Source: Glacieibacterium frigidum
Lineage (GTDB): Bacteria > Pseudomonadota > Alphaproteobacteria > Sphingomonadales > Sphingomonadaceae
Length of the DNA stretch: 64,000 nucleotides
Direction: 5' to 3'
NCBI RefSeq assembly: GCF_007097155.1
Contig: NZ_VJWA01000001.1
Span: 1,211,501-1,275,500 of the forward strand
Every line of letters starts with the position of its first letter. Positions within the stretch are counted from its first letter, which is position 1. The translations under genes and the position numbers were made by a program. Shown one piece after another: positions 1 through 7,435 of the stretch. Under the pieces are notes generated by a model. It did not search any database, was not told the origin of the DNA, and was given only the letters and a program-made list of their open reading frames with translations.

Positions 1-170
1 TGCACCTGGTCCCACACCGCGGCATAGGTCCAGCCACGGCCGAGAAAATCGAGGCACGGTGCCTGCGGCGTGCGCGCGGCGCTGCGGCGCAGCAGGTCGG
101 GCATGGGGCAGGGGACGGGGACGTCGTCCCATGCACCGGGATGATCGTAAGCGGTTGACCAAAGGCTCAT
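1..170 (-). CDS. Acyl-CoA ligase (AMP-binding family), N-terminal fragment
   Basis: Only the first ~56 codons are inside the window; the gene continues past the left edge. The reverse strand reads from an ATG at 170 and includes PDLLRRSAARTPQAP and later FLGRGWTYAAVW. This is the usual opening of ANL-superfamily acyl-CoA synthetases (an early 'all A/RTPDAPA' segment, then a 'T/Y..l' segment). These enzymes adenylate a carboxylic acid and transfer it to CoA in the cytoplasm. The start overlaps the stop of the upstream MBL-fold gene (ATGA), so the two are probably co-transcribed. The substrate cannot be told from this piece. Family call by recognition; the catalytic region is not visible. Confidence 0.6.
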   Translation of the reverse strand, partial: MSLWSTAYDHPGAWDDVPVPCPMPDLLRRSAARTPQAPCLDFLGRGWTYAAVWDQV

Positions 171-1231
171 GCGCGGACGAACCTGTCGGCCGGGCCGTTT
201 GTTTCCCGCACGACGACGCCCCGTGCTTCAAGCCAGTGCAGATGAGCCAGCGCCTCGCCGGTCGCGGCCATCGTGCTGTCGGCGCCGACCGGGCGGCGGA
301 ACAGCACGGGGAAGGTCTCGAACACCGTGCGCGGCTGCGCGCAGAACGCCTCCAGCTTGGCCAGCTTGTCGAGATGGTCGTCGCGTAACTGGTCGAGGCG
401 CACATGCAGCCCGTCGAAGGGTTCGTTGTGCGCGGGCAGCACGCGAGTGCCTGGGTCGATTGCGCGCAACGCCTCGATACTGTCGAGCCAGTCGCGCAAC
501 GGGTCGGCGCGCGGCTCGGTCGGATAGACCGAGACGTTGGAGGTGATGCGCGGCAGCACCTGGTCGCCCGCGATCATCAGTCCATCGGCGACGAGGCATG
601 AGTGTTCGGGCGAATGGCCGCGCCCGGTGACGATGCGCCACGTCCGCCCGCCGATGTTGAGCATGTCGCCGTCCTGCAGCCGCGCGAACCCGGCGGGCAG
701 TGGCGACACCGCCTTGGCGAAGCCGCCCCAATCGCGTGCCGCGAACGCCGCCTGCAGATCCTCCGGCCAGCCGGCACGCGCGCAGAAGTCGATCGCCTCG
801 CGCGGCGGCGACGGGCGGATGTCGAGCGTCAGGACGCGCGCCAGCAGATATTCGGTGCGCGCGATCTCGAGCGGCACTCCCCAGCGCTCGCACAGCCAGC
901 CCGCAAGGCCGAGATGATCGGGATGGTAATGGGTAACGATGACCCGCGTCACCGGCTTGCCCGCCAGCGCACCGGCGAACAATCCCTCCCACGTCCGCTT
1001 GCCTGCGCCGGTGTTCAGCCCGGTATCGACGATCGCCCAGCCGGAACCGTCGTCGAGCACCCACAGGTTGATATGGTCGAGGCTGAACGGCAGCGGCATG
1101 CGCAGCCAGAATACACCCTCGGCAACCTCGAACAGCGTCTCGGCGGCGGGCACGAAGCGGCCGTGCGGATAGTGCAGGCCGTGCCGGTCGGCGGGGGCGT
1201 CGACGGCGTCGGCGAGGCTGGCGTCCTGCAT
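167..1231 (-). CDS. MBL-fold metallo-hydrolase
   Basis: A 354-aa metallo-beta-lactamase-fold hydrolase. The zinc motif HYHPDH is at residues 101-106 after the strand ending VIVT. Further metal ligands are suggested by GRGHSPEHS, GDQVLPR and the late PAHNEPF. The frame is open further upstream to 1312, but that part overlaps the end of the dienelactone hydrolase gene and looks non-coding. The ATG at 1231 follows a GGGGGCG stretch and gives a normal N-terminus. It sits between a dienelactone-hydrolase-like gene and an acyl-CoA ligase on the same strand, which suggests a small lipid or aromatic acid operon. A thioester or glyoxalase-II-like substrate is possible but not shown. Confidence 0.8.
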   Translation of the reverse strand: MQDASLADAVDAPADRHGLHYPHGRFVPAAETLFEVAEGVFWLRMPLPFSLDHINLWVLDDGSGWAIVDTGLNTGAGKRTWEGLFAGALAGKPVTRVIVTHYHPDHLGLAGWLCERWGVPLEIARTEYLLARVLTLDIRPSPPREAIDFCARAGWPEDLQAAFAARDWGGFAKAVSPLPAGFARLQDGDMLNIGGRTWRIVTGRGHSPEHSCLVADGLMIAGDQVLPRITSNVSVYPTEPRADPLRDWLDSIEALRAIDPGTRVLPAHNEPFDGLHVRLDQLRDDHLDKLAKLEAFCAQPRTVFETFPVLFRRPVGADSTMAATGEALAHLHWLEARGVVVRETNGPADRFVRA

Positions 1232-1272
1232 CGCCCCCGGGTCTAGGTTGACGTGCGCGTAAAGTCGAGAGG

Positions 1273-2175
1273 TCAGGCCTTGCCCGCCGGCACGCCGTGC
1301 GTCTTGAACCATGCCTGGAGTCGAGCCCAGCCGTCCGCGGCGGCCTCGGGATTGTAGCTGGGGCGGTAGTCGGCGTGGAAGCCGTGCTCGGCGTTAGGGT
1401 AGAGGACCAGCTCGCCGCGGGTGCCCAGCTTGCCGCGCATCGCCTCGACGTCGGCGGCGGGGATGCCCTTGTCGAGCCCGCCGTACAGGCCGAGCACCGG
1501 TGTCTTGAGCCCGGCCGCGATGTCGAAGGGATACTGGCGCACCTCGGGCGGGTTGGCGGGCGGCGGGGCGTCGGCCTTGGGCGGGGCGGGCGGCGCGAGG
1601 CGACCGTACCAGGCGACGCCGGCCTTGATCGCCGGGAAGCGCGCCGCCGCCATCCAGGTGACCGTGCCGCCCCAGCAGAAACCGGTGATGCCGATGCGCT
1701 TGGGCGCGACGAACGCCTGCTTGGTCGCCCAGTCGAGGGTCGTGCCGACGTCGCCCATGACCTGCTCGTGCTTCGCTTGGGCCACGATCTTCATCATCAC
1801 CGCGCGGTCGGTCGTGGTCGCCAGGATGTTGCCGGTGTTGGCGCGGTAGAAGAACTCGGGCGCGACCGCGACATAGCCCAGCGTCGCGAGGCGGCGGCAG
1901 ATGTCCTTGATGTATTCGTGGACGCCGAAGATCTCGTTGACGACGATGACCATGCCGTAACGGCCCTTGGCGGCCGGGCGCGCGACGAAGGCGGGCAGGC
2001 CGCCGGGGAGGGTGACGCTCTCCTGCACCAGCCCCTCGCCGGGGGTCATGATCGCCGCTGCCTCGGCCCCGCTCGAAAACGCCGCATAGCCCGCCGCCAG
2101 CAGCGCCGCGAGGCCGCGCCGCGACAGGTCGAGGTCGCGCGGGTCGGTGCCCTCGGGGCGGGTCAGCGTAAGCAT
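1273..2175 (-). CDS. Dienelactone hydrolase family protein, probably Tat-exported
   Basis: A 300-aa alpha/beta-hydrolase of the dienelactone hydrolase family. The nucleophile elbow is GFCWGG with Cys167, the early family glutamate is in VNEIFG (Glu81), and the catalytic His is in NAEHGFHAD. The N-terminus carries SRRGLAALLAAG (residues 18-29), a twin-arginine-like motif followed by a hydrophobic run and alanines, so export by Tat is likely. The ATG at 2175 is preceded by AAGGAG at good spacing. First gene of the leftward DLH / MBL hydrolase / acyl-CoA ligase set. Family members cleave lactones or esters; the true substrate is unknown. Confidence 0.85.
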   Translation of the reverse strand: MLTLTRPEGTDPRDLDLSRRGLAALLAAGYAAFSSGAEAAAIMTPGEGLVQESVTLPGGLPAFVARPAAKGRYGMVIVVNEIFGVHEYIKDICRRLATLGYVAVAPEFFYRANTGNILATTTDRAVMMKIVAQAKHEQVMGDVGTTLDWATKQAFVAPKRIGITGFCWGGTVTWMAAARFPAIKAGVAWYGRLAPPAPPKADAPPPANPPEVRQYPFDIAAGLKTPVLGLYGGLDKGIPAADVEAMRGKLGTRGELVLYPNAEHGFHADYRPSYNPEAAADGWARLQAWFKTHGVPAGKA

Positions 2176-2224
2176 CGGCGGCGAACTCCTTGGCGGTGAA
2201 CTGTGCGCAGACTAGCCTGCGGCG

Positions 2225-3016
2225 ATGGCGAAGCAATCGGGCAGGGCGTTGTTCGTTGTCGCAGGCGCGGCGCTCGCCGCGCTGCTGGTCGCCGAGCGCC
2301 GCCGTCCGCGCCGGGCGCGCACGCAGGTGGAGCCGCCGCGCACGTTGACCAACCTCGCGCTCGGCGGTGCGGCGCTCGCGGTCGTCGCGGCGGGGCAGGG
2401 CGGGACGCAGCGCCTTGCCGGGCAGGTGGCGGCGCGGCGGCAGGGGCTGGCGCAGGCGCTGCCGACCCCACTGCTTCGCGACGCGGCGGCGTTCCTGCTG
2501 CTCGATTACACCATGTACCTCTGGCATGTCGCGACGCACCGCGTACCCGTGCTGTGGCGGCTGCACCGCGTCCATCACGTCGACCTCGACATGGATGCGT
2601 CGACCGCGCTGCGCTTCCATGCGGTCGACATGGCGCTGTCGATCCCGCTGCGCCGCGCCCAGGTGCGCCTGCTCGGGGTCGGCCCACGCGCGCTGGCGGT
2701 GTGGGAGGCGTTCTTCGGCGCGTCGGTGCTGTTCCACCATTCGAACCTGCGCCTGGCGAGCGACACGCGGCTGGCGTGGCTGCTGACCACGCCCGGCATG
2801 CACGACATCCACCACCGCGCCGAGATCGCCGCGACCGACAGCAACTGGTCGAGCGGGCTGAGCCTGTGGGACCGGCTGCACAACACGCTGCGCCTGACGT
2901 CGAGCGATGCCCCGATCGGGGTGCCCGCGTATCCCGAGCCCGTCGGGCTGAAGGCCGCGCTTGCGCTGCCCTTCGCAGCCCCAAACGACGACTGGGATCA
3001 GCTCGGCGAGCGGTAG
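2225..3016 (+). CDS. Sterol desaturase / fatty acid hydroxylase superfamily membrane protein
   Basis: A 263-aa membrane di-iron oxygenase-type protein. Histidine clusters typical of the family are visible: WHVATH and LHRVHHVD in the middle, then FHHSNLR and MHDIHHRAE. Two hydrophobic stretches lie in the N-terminal third. Relatives hydroxylate or desaturate lipids, sterols or carotenoids; the substrate here is not evident. It is transcribed away from the dienelactone hydrolase gene (49 bp apart), and its 3' end overlaps the 3' end of the convergent thioesterase gene by 19 bp. Confidence 0.85.
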   Translation: MAKQSGRALFVVAGAALAALLVAERRRPRRARTQVEPPRTLTNLALGGAALAVVAAGQGGTQRLAGQVAARRQGLAQALPTPLLRDAAAFLLLDYTMYLWHVATHRVPVLWRLHRVHHVDLDMDASTALRFHAVDMALSIPLRRAQVRLLGVGPRALAVWEAFFGASVLFHHSNLRLASDTRLAWLLTTPGMHDIHHRAEIAATDSNWSSGLSLWDRLHNTLRLTSSDAPIGVPAYPEPVGLKAALALPFAAPNDDWDQLGER

Positions 3017-3897
3017 CGGATCAGCCCTTCCTGCATCGCGGTGGCGATCAACCGCCCGTCGCGCGCGAAGATCAGCCCGCGGTTCATGCCCCGCCCGCCG
3101 CCGCTGACCGGCGAATCCTGCGCGTACAGCAGCCACTCGTCGAGCGGCGGGTCGTCGTGGAACCATAGCGCGTGATCGAGCGACGCGACCTGCAAGTTGG
3201 GGTCGGTCCACGGCACGCCGTGCGGCAGCAGGCAGGTGTCGAGCAAGGTCATGTCGCTGGCATAGGCGAGCAGGCAACGCGCCAGCACGGGGTCGGCGGA
3301 CACGGACGCTGCCGCCTTGAACCAGTTGTACGCGACCGGCGGCGCCTTGCGGGGCTTGAGATTGTCGACCGGATCGATCTGGCGGAACTCGAACGGCCGC
3401 TCGCGCTCCAGCCACAGCTTGCGGTGCGGCTCGGGGATGCGGTCGGCGATCTTGCGCAGCGTGTCGAGCTCGCTCGGCAGCGTCTCGGGCTGGGCGACCT
3501 TGGGCAGCTTAGCGACATGGTCGAAGCCGGGCTCGGCGATCTGGAACGACGCGCTCATGTTGAAGATCGGGCGGCCGTGCTGGATCGCGACGATGCGGCG
3601 GGTGGAGAAACTCTGCCCGTCGCGGTCGCGCGCGACGCGGTATACGATCGGCGCGGCGGGGTCGCCGGGGCGAAGGAAATAGGCGTGCAGGCTGTGCGCC
3701 AGGCGTTCGCTGCGGACCGTCCGCGACGCCGCCATCAGCGCCTGCGCGACGACCTGCCCGCCATAGACGCGCGTCCAGCCGGTGTCGGACGACTGGCCGC
3801 GGAACAGGTCGACCTCGATCGACTCGACATCGAGCAGCGCGACGAGGCGCGCCATGACTTCGGCAGGATCGGGCGTGGAGGGAGTCGACTCGAGCAT
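2998..3897 (-). CDS. tesB: Acyl-CoA thioesterase II
   Basis: A 299-aa double-hotdog thioesterase, the normal length for TesB. Family landmarks are FRGQSSDTGWTRVYGGQVVAQAL near residues 34-56 (quoted here only to show the G-Q-V-V-A-Q-A-L signature), LHAYFLRPGD, and near the C-terminus LDHALWFH and the GRGMNRG / RDGRLIA strand. It hydrolyses medium- and long-chain acyl-CoA to the free acid and CoA in the cytosol. Divergent from the AI-2E-family permease gene, with 65 bp between the starts. Confidence 0.9.
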   Translation of the reverse strand: MLESTPSTPDPAEVMARLVALLDVESIEVDLFRGQSSDTGWTRVYGGQVVAQALMAASRTVRSERLAHSLHAYFLRPGDPAAPIVYRVARDRDGQSFSTRRIVAIQHGRPIFNMSASFQIAEPGFDHVAKLPKVAQPETLPSELDTLRKIADRIPEPHRKLWLERERPFEFRQIDPVDNLKPRKAPPVAYNWFKAAASVSADPVLARCLLAYASDMTLLDTCLLPHGVPWTDPNLQVASLDHALWFHDDPPLDEWLLYAQDSPVSGGGRGMNRGLIFARDGRLIATAMQEGLIRYRSPS

Positions 3898-3962
3898 CGC
3901 GCCTGACTAGCCAGCAGTTGCAGCGGTGTCACGACGTGGACGCTGGCGCGGAGTAGCGACGA

Positions 3963-5099
3963 ATGACGACCGAACCCGAAATCGTGCCTGAAGACCCGGC
4001 GCTCGACCCGGCGTTTCGTCGCGACCGGCTGCTGTCGGCTCTCGTCATCCTGTTCGGGGTCGCGCTGGCGCTGGCGCTGCCGTTCGCGCTGCGTGCCGGC
4101 GCCGTGTTCTTCATGCCCGTCACCGTCGCGATGGTCGTCGCGCTGATGCTCGTGCCGCTGCTCGAATGGCTCGAACGCCGCGGCCTGCCGGCGGGGGTCG
4201 CGGCGCTGATCGCGCTCGTGCTGTTCCTATTCATCGCCAACGCGACCTTGGTGATGATCGTCATCCCCGCATCCGACTGGGTGCGGATGCTGCCCGAGCA
4301 TGCGGCGCAGGTGCGCGCCAACATCTCGCCGCTCGTCGATGCATTCAACGCGCTCGAAAAGCTCGGCGACCAACTCGCCGCGGCGGTCGGCCAGCAGGCG
4401 GCGAGCGCGCGCGACAAGTTGCCCGCGCAGCAACCGACGTCGATCGTCGCGCTTGTGGCGACCTCGGCCCCTGCGGTGCTGATCTCGATCTTCTTCGCGA
4501 TCCTGCTCGTCTATTTCTTCCTCGCGGGCTGGACGCGGATGCGCGCCAAGGCGATCCGCGACCGCGAGACGCTGACCGGCAGCTTGCGCGTCGCGCGGCT
4601 GCTGCGCGATATGGTGACGGGGACGGCGGAGTATCTGCTGACCATCACGATCATCAACGCCTCGCTCGGCGCGGTCGTCGCGCTGCTGGTGTGGATGCTC
4701 GGCATGCCGACGCCGCTGATGTGGGGCGGCCTCGCGGCGATCTTCAACTTCGTGCCGTACGTCGGACCGATCGTCGTAACCGGGTTGCTGGCGGTGGGCG
4801 GGCTGGTGGTGTTCGTCGATCCCTTCGCTGCGCTGCTGCCGGCGGCGGCGTTTCTGGTGTGTCACCTCGTCGAGGCGAATATCGTCACGCCGCGCATCGT
4901 CGGGCACCGCCTGACGGTCAGCCCGGTGTGGATCCTGCTCGCGCTGAGTTTCTGGGGCTGGGTGTGGGGTACTGTCGGGGCGCTGATTTCGGTGCCGCTG
5001 CTTATCATGATGCGCGTCATGCTCGACCGCGTCGGGCGGCCCGACGTCCTTGGTTTCCTGTTCGACGGACGGACACTGACACGCCACACCGACCCCTGA
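3963..5099 (+). CDS. AI-2E family transporter (PerM/YdiK-like permease)
   Basis: A 378-aa inner-membrane protein of the AI-2E exporter-like family. Hydrophobic segments occur around residues 24-70 and 78-105. A soluble loop then contains LVDAFNALEKLGDQLAAAV, and further helices run from ~155 onward. The family-typical segments FNFVPYVGPIV and LVEANIVTPRIVGHRL followed by SPVWILLALSFWGWVWG are present. Members are annotated as permeases, and the true substrate is usually unknown. Sits alone between tesB and the DUF1328 gene. Confidence 0.85.
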   Translation: MTTEPEIVPEDPALDPAFRRDRLLSALVILFGVALALALPFALRAGAVFFMPVTVAMVVALMLVPLLEWLERRGLPAGVAALIALVLFLFIANATLVMIVIPASDWVRMLPEHAAQVRANISPLVDAFNALEKLGDQLAAAVGQQAASARDKLPAQQPTSIVALVATSAPAVLISIFFAILLVYFFLAGWTRMRAKAIRDRETLTGSLRVARLLRDMVTGTAEYLLTITIINASLGAVVALLVWMLGMPTPLMWGGLAAIFNFVPYVGPIVVTGLLAVGGLVVFVDPFAALLPAAAFLVCHLVEANIVTPRIVGHRLTVSPVWILLALSFWGWVWGTVGALISVPLLIMMRVMLDRVGRPDVLGFLFDGRTLTRHTDP

Positions 5100-5191
5100 C
5101 CAAAAGTTACGCACGGCGGCGGAACAATTGGAGTGTCCATTCGCTATGACACCATGCCCTGTTGTGGGCAGTGTCGAAGGGACCTCAGCCA

Positions 5192-5365
5192 ATGCTGCGT
5201 TACGCTCTGATCTTCCTCGTCGTCGCCCTGATCGCCGGTGCGCTCGGTTTCGGCGGTATTGCGGGTGCCGCTTCGGGCATCGCGACGATTCTGTTCTACA
5301 TCTTTATCGTTCTATTCGTCGTCGGCCTGATCATGCACTTGGTTAACGGCCGTCGCGTCCTCTGA
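5192..5365 (+). CDS. DUF1328 domain-containing small membrane protein
   Basis: A 57-aa hydrophobic protein starting [20 protein letters not shown], the standard opening of the YtjA/DUF1328 family, with a second membrane helix before a short basic tail (NGRRVL). The frame opens earlier at 5162, but the family start and the length match the ATG at 5192. Function unknown; relatives are often stress-induced. A clear rho-independent terminator follows 31 bp after the stop. Confidence 0.85.
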   Translation: MLRYALIFLVVALIAGALGFGGIAGAASGIATILFYIFIVLFVVGLIMHLVNGRRVL

Positions 5366-5395
5366 GTTTCGATGACGCAGTAAAAGACGATAACT

Positions 5396-5425
5396 GGCCG
5401 CCGGACGCACGTTCGGCGGCCTTTT
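5396..5425 (+). terminator. Rho-independent terminator after the DUF1328 gene
   Basis: GGCCGCCGGA and TTCGGCGGCC form a 10-bp GC-rich stem (one G-T wobble) around a short CGCACG loop, followed directly by TTTT. It insulates the DUF1328 gene from tRNA-Asp. Confidence 0.8.
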
Positions 5426-5487
5426 CGTGCGCGGCCGCCTTGACACCCGCACGCCCGCCCCATAATGCCCCGTCTCCGCGAGAAACT

Positions 5488-5859
<372 letters not shown>

Positions 5860-5863
<4 letters not shown>

Positions 5864-6054
5864 TTGTTCATCCAGACGAGCAGCGGGCGCAGCGGCAGCA
5901 GCCAGGCGATCCCGAGGATCAGATACACCAGCGCCTGTGCCGGCTTGGCGAGTGCGCCGATCTGGTCGGCGAAACTCGCGACGAGCAGGCCGTACACCGC
6001 CAGCCCCGCGAGGATGATGAAGATGCCGACGGGCTTGCGAATCGAGGGCTGCAT
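5860..6054 (-). CDS. DUF2842 domain-containing membrane protein
   Basis: 64 aa with two predicted membrane helices (IFIILAGLAVYGLLVASF and LVYLILGIAWLLPLRPLL) and a short tail LVWMNK. This matches the small alphaproteobacterial DUF2842 family, which is usually found next to chorismate mutase as here. Function unknown. Coupled to the chorismate mutase gene by a 4-bp overlap; 9 bp downstream of the cyclo-ligase gene on the same strand. Confidence 0.8.
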
Positions 6055-6063
6055 GGGCTGGGC

Positions 6064-6648
6064 TTAACCCTCGCCGCGCGCGCCGCCAACCGCCGCACCG
6101 TCGCACCGGATCGTCCGCGTCGGCGTCACCAGCCAGTCGAGCCGCTCGTCCCATCTCTCCGCCGGCACCGCATCGACGATCTGGCAGTCCCAGGCGACGC
6201 CGATACGCGGCGCGTCGAGGCGGCTGAGCGTGCGGTCGTAGTGGCCCTTGCCGTACCCCAGCCGGTTGCCACGCGCGTCGGCGGCAACCAGCGGCACGAT
6301 GACCGCGTCGGGGACGGCGATCGGCGCGTCGATGCGCGGTTCTCGGATGCCCCAGACTGTGCTGACTTCCAGATCTTCGGCGGCGGCGCGGTGAAAGCTC
6401 AGCGGCTCGCCCGGCAGGCCGACGCGCGGCCAGATCTCGAAGCCGGCACCGGCCGGATCGACCTCGTCGCCGAACGCCGCGAAGCCTGCGACATGCGTAC
6501 AGCCGTCAAGCAGCGGCATCAGCCGGGCGACAAGCGCAGCATCGTGCGCCGTCCGCTGCTCGGGGGTCAGACCAGCGACGAACGCGGCGCGGGCCGCACG
6601 CGCGGCGGCGCGGAGGGCGTCGCGGGGGGAGGTCGGCGGGACCGCCAT
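6064..6648 (-). CDS. 5-formyltetrahydrofolate cyclo-ligase
   Basis: 194 aa. Family features are the early basic helix RDALRAAARAARAAF, the middle LSFHRAAAEDLEVS, and the C-terminal nucleotide-binding segment GNRLGYGKGHYDRTL. It uses ATP to turn 5-formyl-THF into 5,10-methenyl-THF. The ATG at 6648 begins MAVPPTSPRD. The open frame extends upstream to 6714, but that part lies in the 6S RNA and does not look like the family. In many proteobacteria this gene (ygfA/fau) is co-transcribed with 6S RNA, and the arrangement here fits. Confidence 0.9.
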   Translation of the reverse strand: MAVPPTSPRDALRAAARAARAAFVAGLTPEQRTAHDAALVARLMPLLDGCTHVAGFAAFGDEVDPAGAGFEIWPRVGLPGEPLSFHRAAAEDLEVSTVWGIREPRIDAPIAVPDAVIVPLVAADARGNRLGYGKGHYDRTLSRLDAPRIGVAWDCQIVDAVPAERWDERLDWLVTPTRTIRCDGAAVGGARGEG

Positions 6649-6791
6649 AGCCGTTTGCTCGTGAGATCCTCTGATGCCAAGTACATCAGGTGGGAGCCAT
6701 TTAGTGCGGACCAAGATCCGCCCAGAGACAGCCCCCTAGGAGAGTGAATCGCCTCAGGGAAATATAAGCTCGCACGAGGCAGTGCCCGCCT
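6635..6791 (-). ncRNA. ssrS: 6S RNA (regulator of sigma70 RNA polymerase)
   Basis: Location and fold support this. It lies between zapA and the cyclo-ligase gene, the classic ssrS position. On the reverse strand the 5' arm GGCGGGCACTGCC pairs with the 3' arm GGCGGTCCCGCC. Next inward, CTCGTGCGA pairs with TCTCACGAG. An open region with TTATATTTCCCTGAGG follows, then GGGGGC with GCTCCC, and a terminal GCGGA/TCCGC hairpin. On the 3' side of the bubble a CTGATG...CATCAG hairpin is present, as often seen in 6S. Length ~157 nt suits the family. Ends are estimated from pairing; the 3' arm overlaps the start codon of the cyclo-ligase. Confidence 0.65.
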
Positions 6792-6797
6792 GATCCG

Positions 6798-6826
6798 AAT
6801 GTAGGACGGGGCAGGGTGCGGTGCAA
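6798..6826 (-). promoter_or_regulatory. Sigma70-type promoter for 6S RNA
   Basis: On the reverse strand TTGCAC (6826-6821) and TACATT (6803-6798) are separated by exactly 17 bp, placing the start of transcription near 6791, where the 6S closing stem begins. The -35 box lies immediately after the zapA stop. Confidence 0.55.
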
Positions 6827-6827
6827 G

Positions 6828-7121
6828 TCAGCGCGATGGCGTCTCCGCCGCGTCCGCCAGCGCCTCCGCCTGCGCCGCCAGCGCGGCGAGCGCGGTCAGG
6901 TCCGGCTGGCCGCTCGCCTTGCGCAATTCGAACAGCTCGTCCGCCACCAGGATGCCCGCCATCAGCAGCAGGCGCGGCTCGCTGAGCGTGCCGAGCGTGT
7001 GGCCCAGCTCGTCGGCCTTGTCCTGCAGGTGCTGCGCCAGCGCGGTCAGGTGCGCCTCCTCGCCGTCGCGGCAGGCGAGGGGGTACGTCCGTCCGCCGAT
7101 CGTCACCGATACCGAAGCCAT
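6828..7121 (-). CDS. zapA: Cell division protein ZapA
   Basis: 97 aa. The N-terminal beta strand SVTIGGRTYPLACRDGEE, the helix LTALAQHLQDKADELG, and then LLLMAGILVADELFELR match ZapA. It bundles FtsZ protofilaments at the division site and forms dimers/tetramers through its C-terminal coiled coil. The start shares a base with the stop of the upstream 52-aa gene (TAATG). Upstream of 6S RNA, as in other proteobacteria. Confidence 0.9.
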   Translation of the reverse strand: MASVSVTIGGRTYPLACRDGEEAHLTALAQHLQDKADELGHTLGTLSEPRLLLMAGILVADELFELRKASGQPDLTALAALAAQAEALADAAETPSR

Positions 7122-7279
7122 TACCGCGCCTCGCTCAGCAGCGCGTCGAGGTCGGCGACCGATGCGGCGACCAGTTCCTCGAGGTCACGCACCCGCGCCA
7201 CGTCGCGGGCGCGCGCCGCCTCGATGCGGGCGAGCGCCGCCGCGATCCGCGCGGAAAGTGTCTCGGCCGTCTCGGCCAT
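7121..7279 (-). CDS. Small coiled-coil protein upstream of zapA
   Basis: 52 aa, almost wholly helical and rich in Ala, Arg and Glu (starts MAETAETLSARIAAALARIE, ends LDALLSEAR). It is read from the ATG at 7279 to TAA overlapping the zapA ATG by one base, so translation of zapA is probably coupled to it. Short helical genes at this place are common in sphingomonads. No known domain is recognised; a partner role for ZapA/FtsZ is only a guess from position. Confidence 0.65.
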   Translation of the reverse strand: MAETAETLSARIAAALARIEAARARDVARVRDLEELVAASVADLDALLSEAR

Positions 7280-7435
7280 GTGCGTCCGCCCCCGATTTCA
7301 GAAACTTGAAGGGCTTTGATAAGGCCGCCTGTGCAGTCGCGTCAACGGGCCTGCCCCAGCGACTGACGTTGACCATTGGTGACGGGCTGGCCATAGGACC
7401 GCTCTACCGCACTGCACCAGAAAGCCGCCACCGCA

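Noticed and set aside
1273..1312. Longer N-terminus for the MBL hydrolase from 1312
   Set aside because: It would overlap the dienelactone hydrolase end and gives a non-family sequence.
7369..7398. TTGACC / ATAGGA promoter for tkt
   Set aside because: Spacing is 18 and the -10 match is poor; one such hit by chance is expected, so it is mentioned only within the tkt entry.
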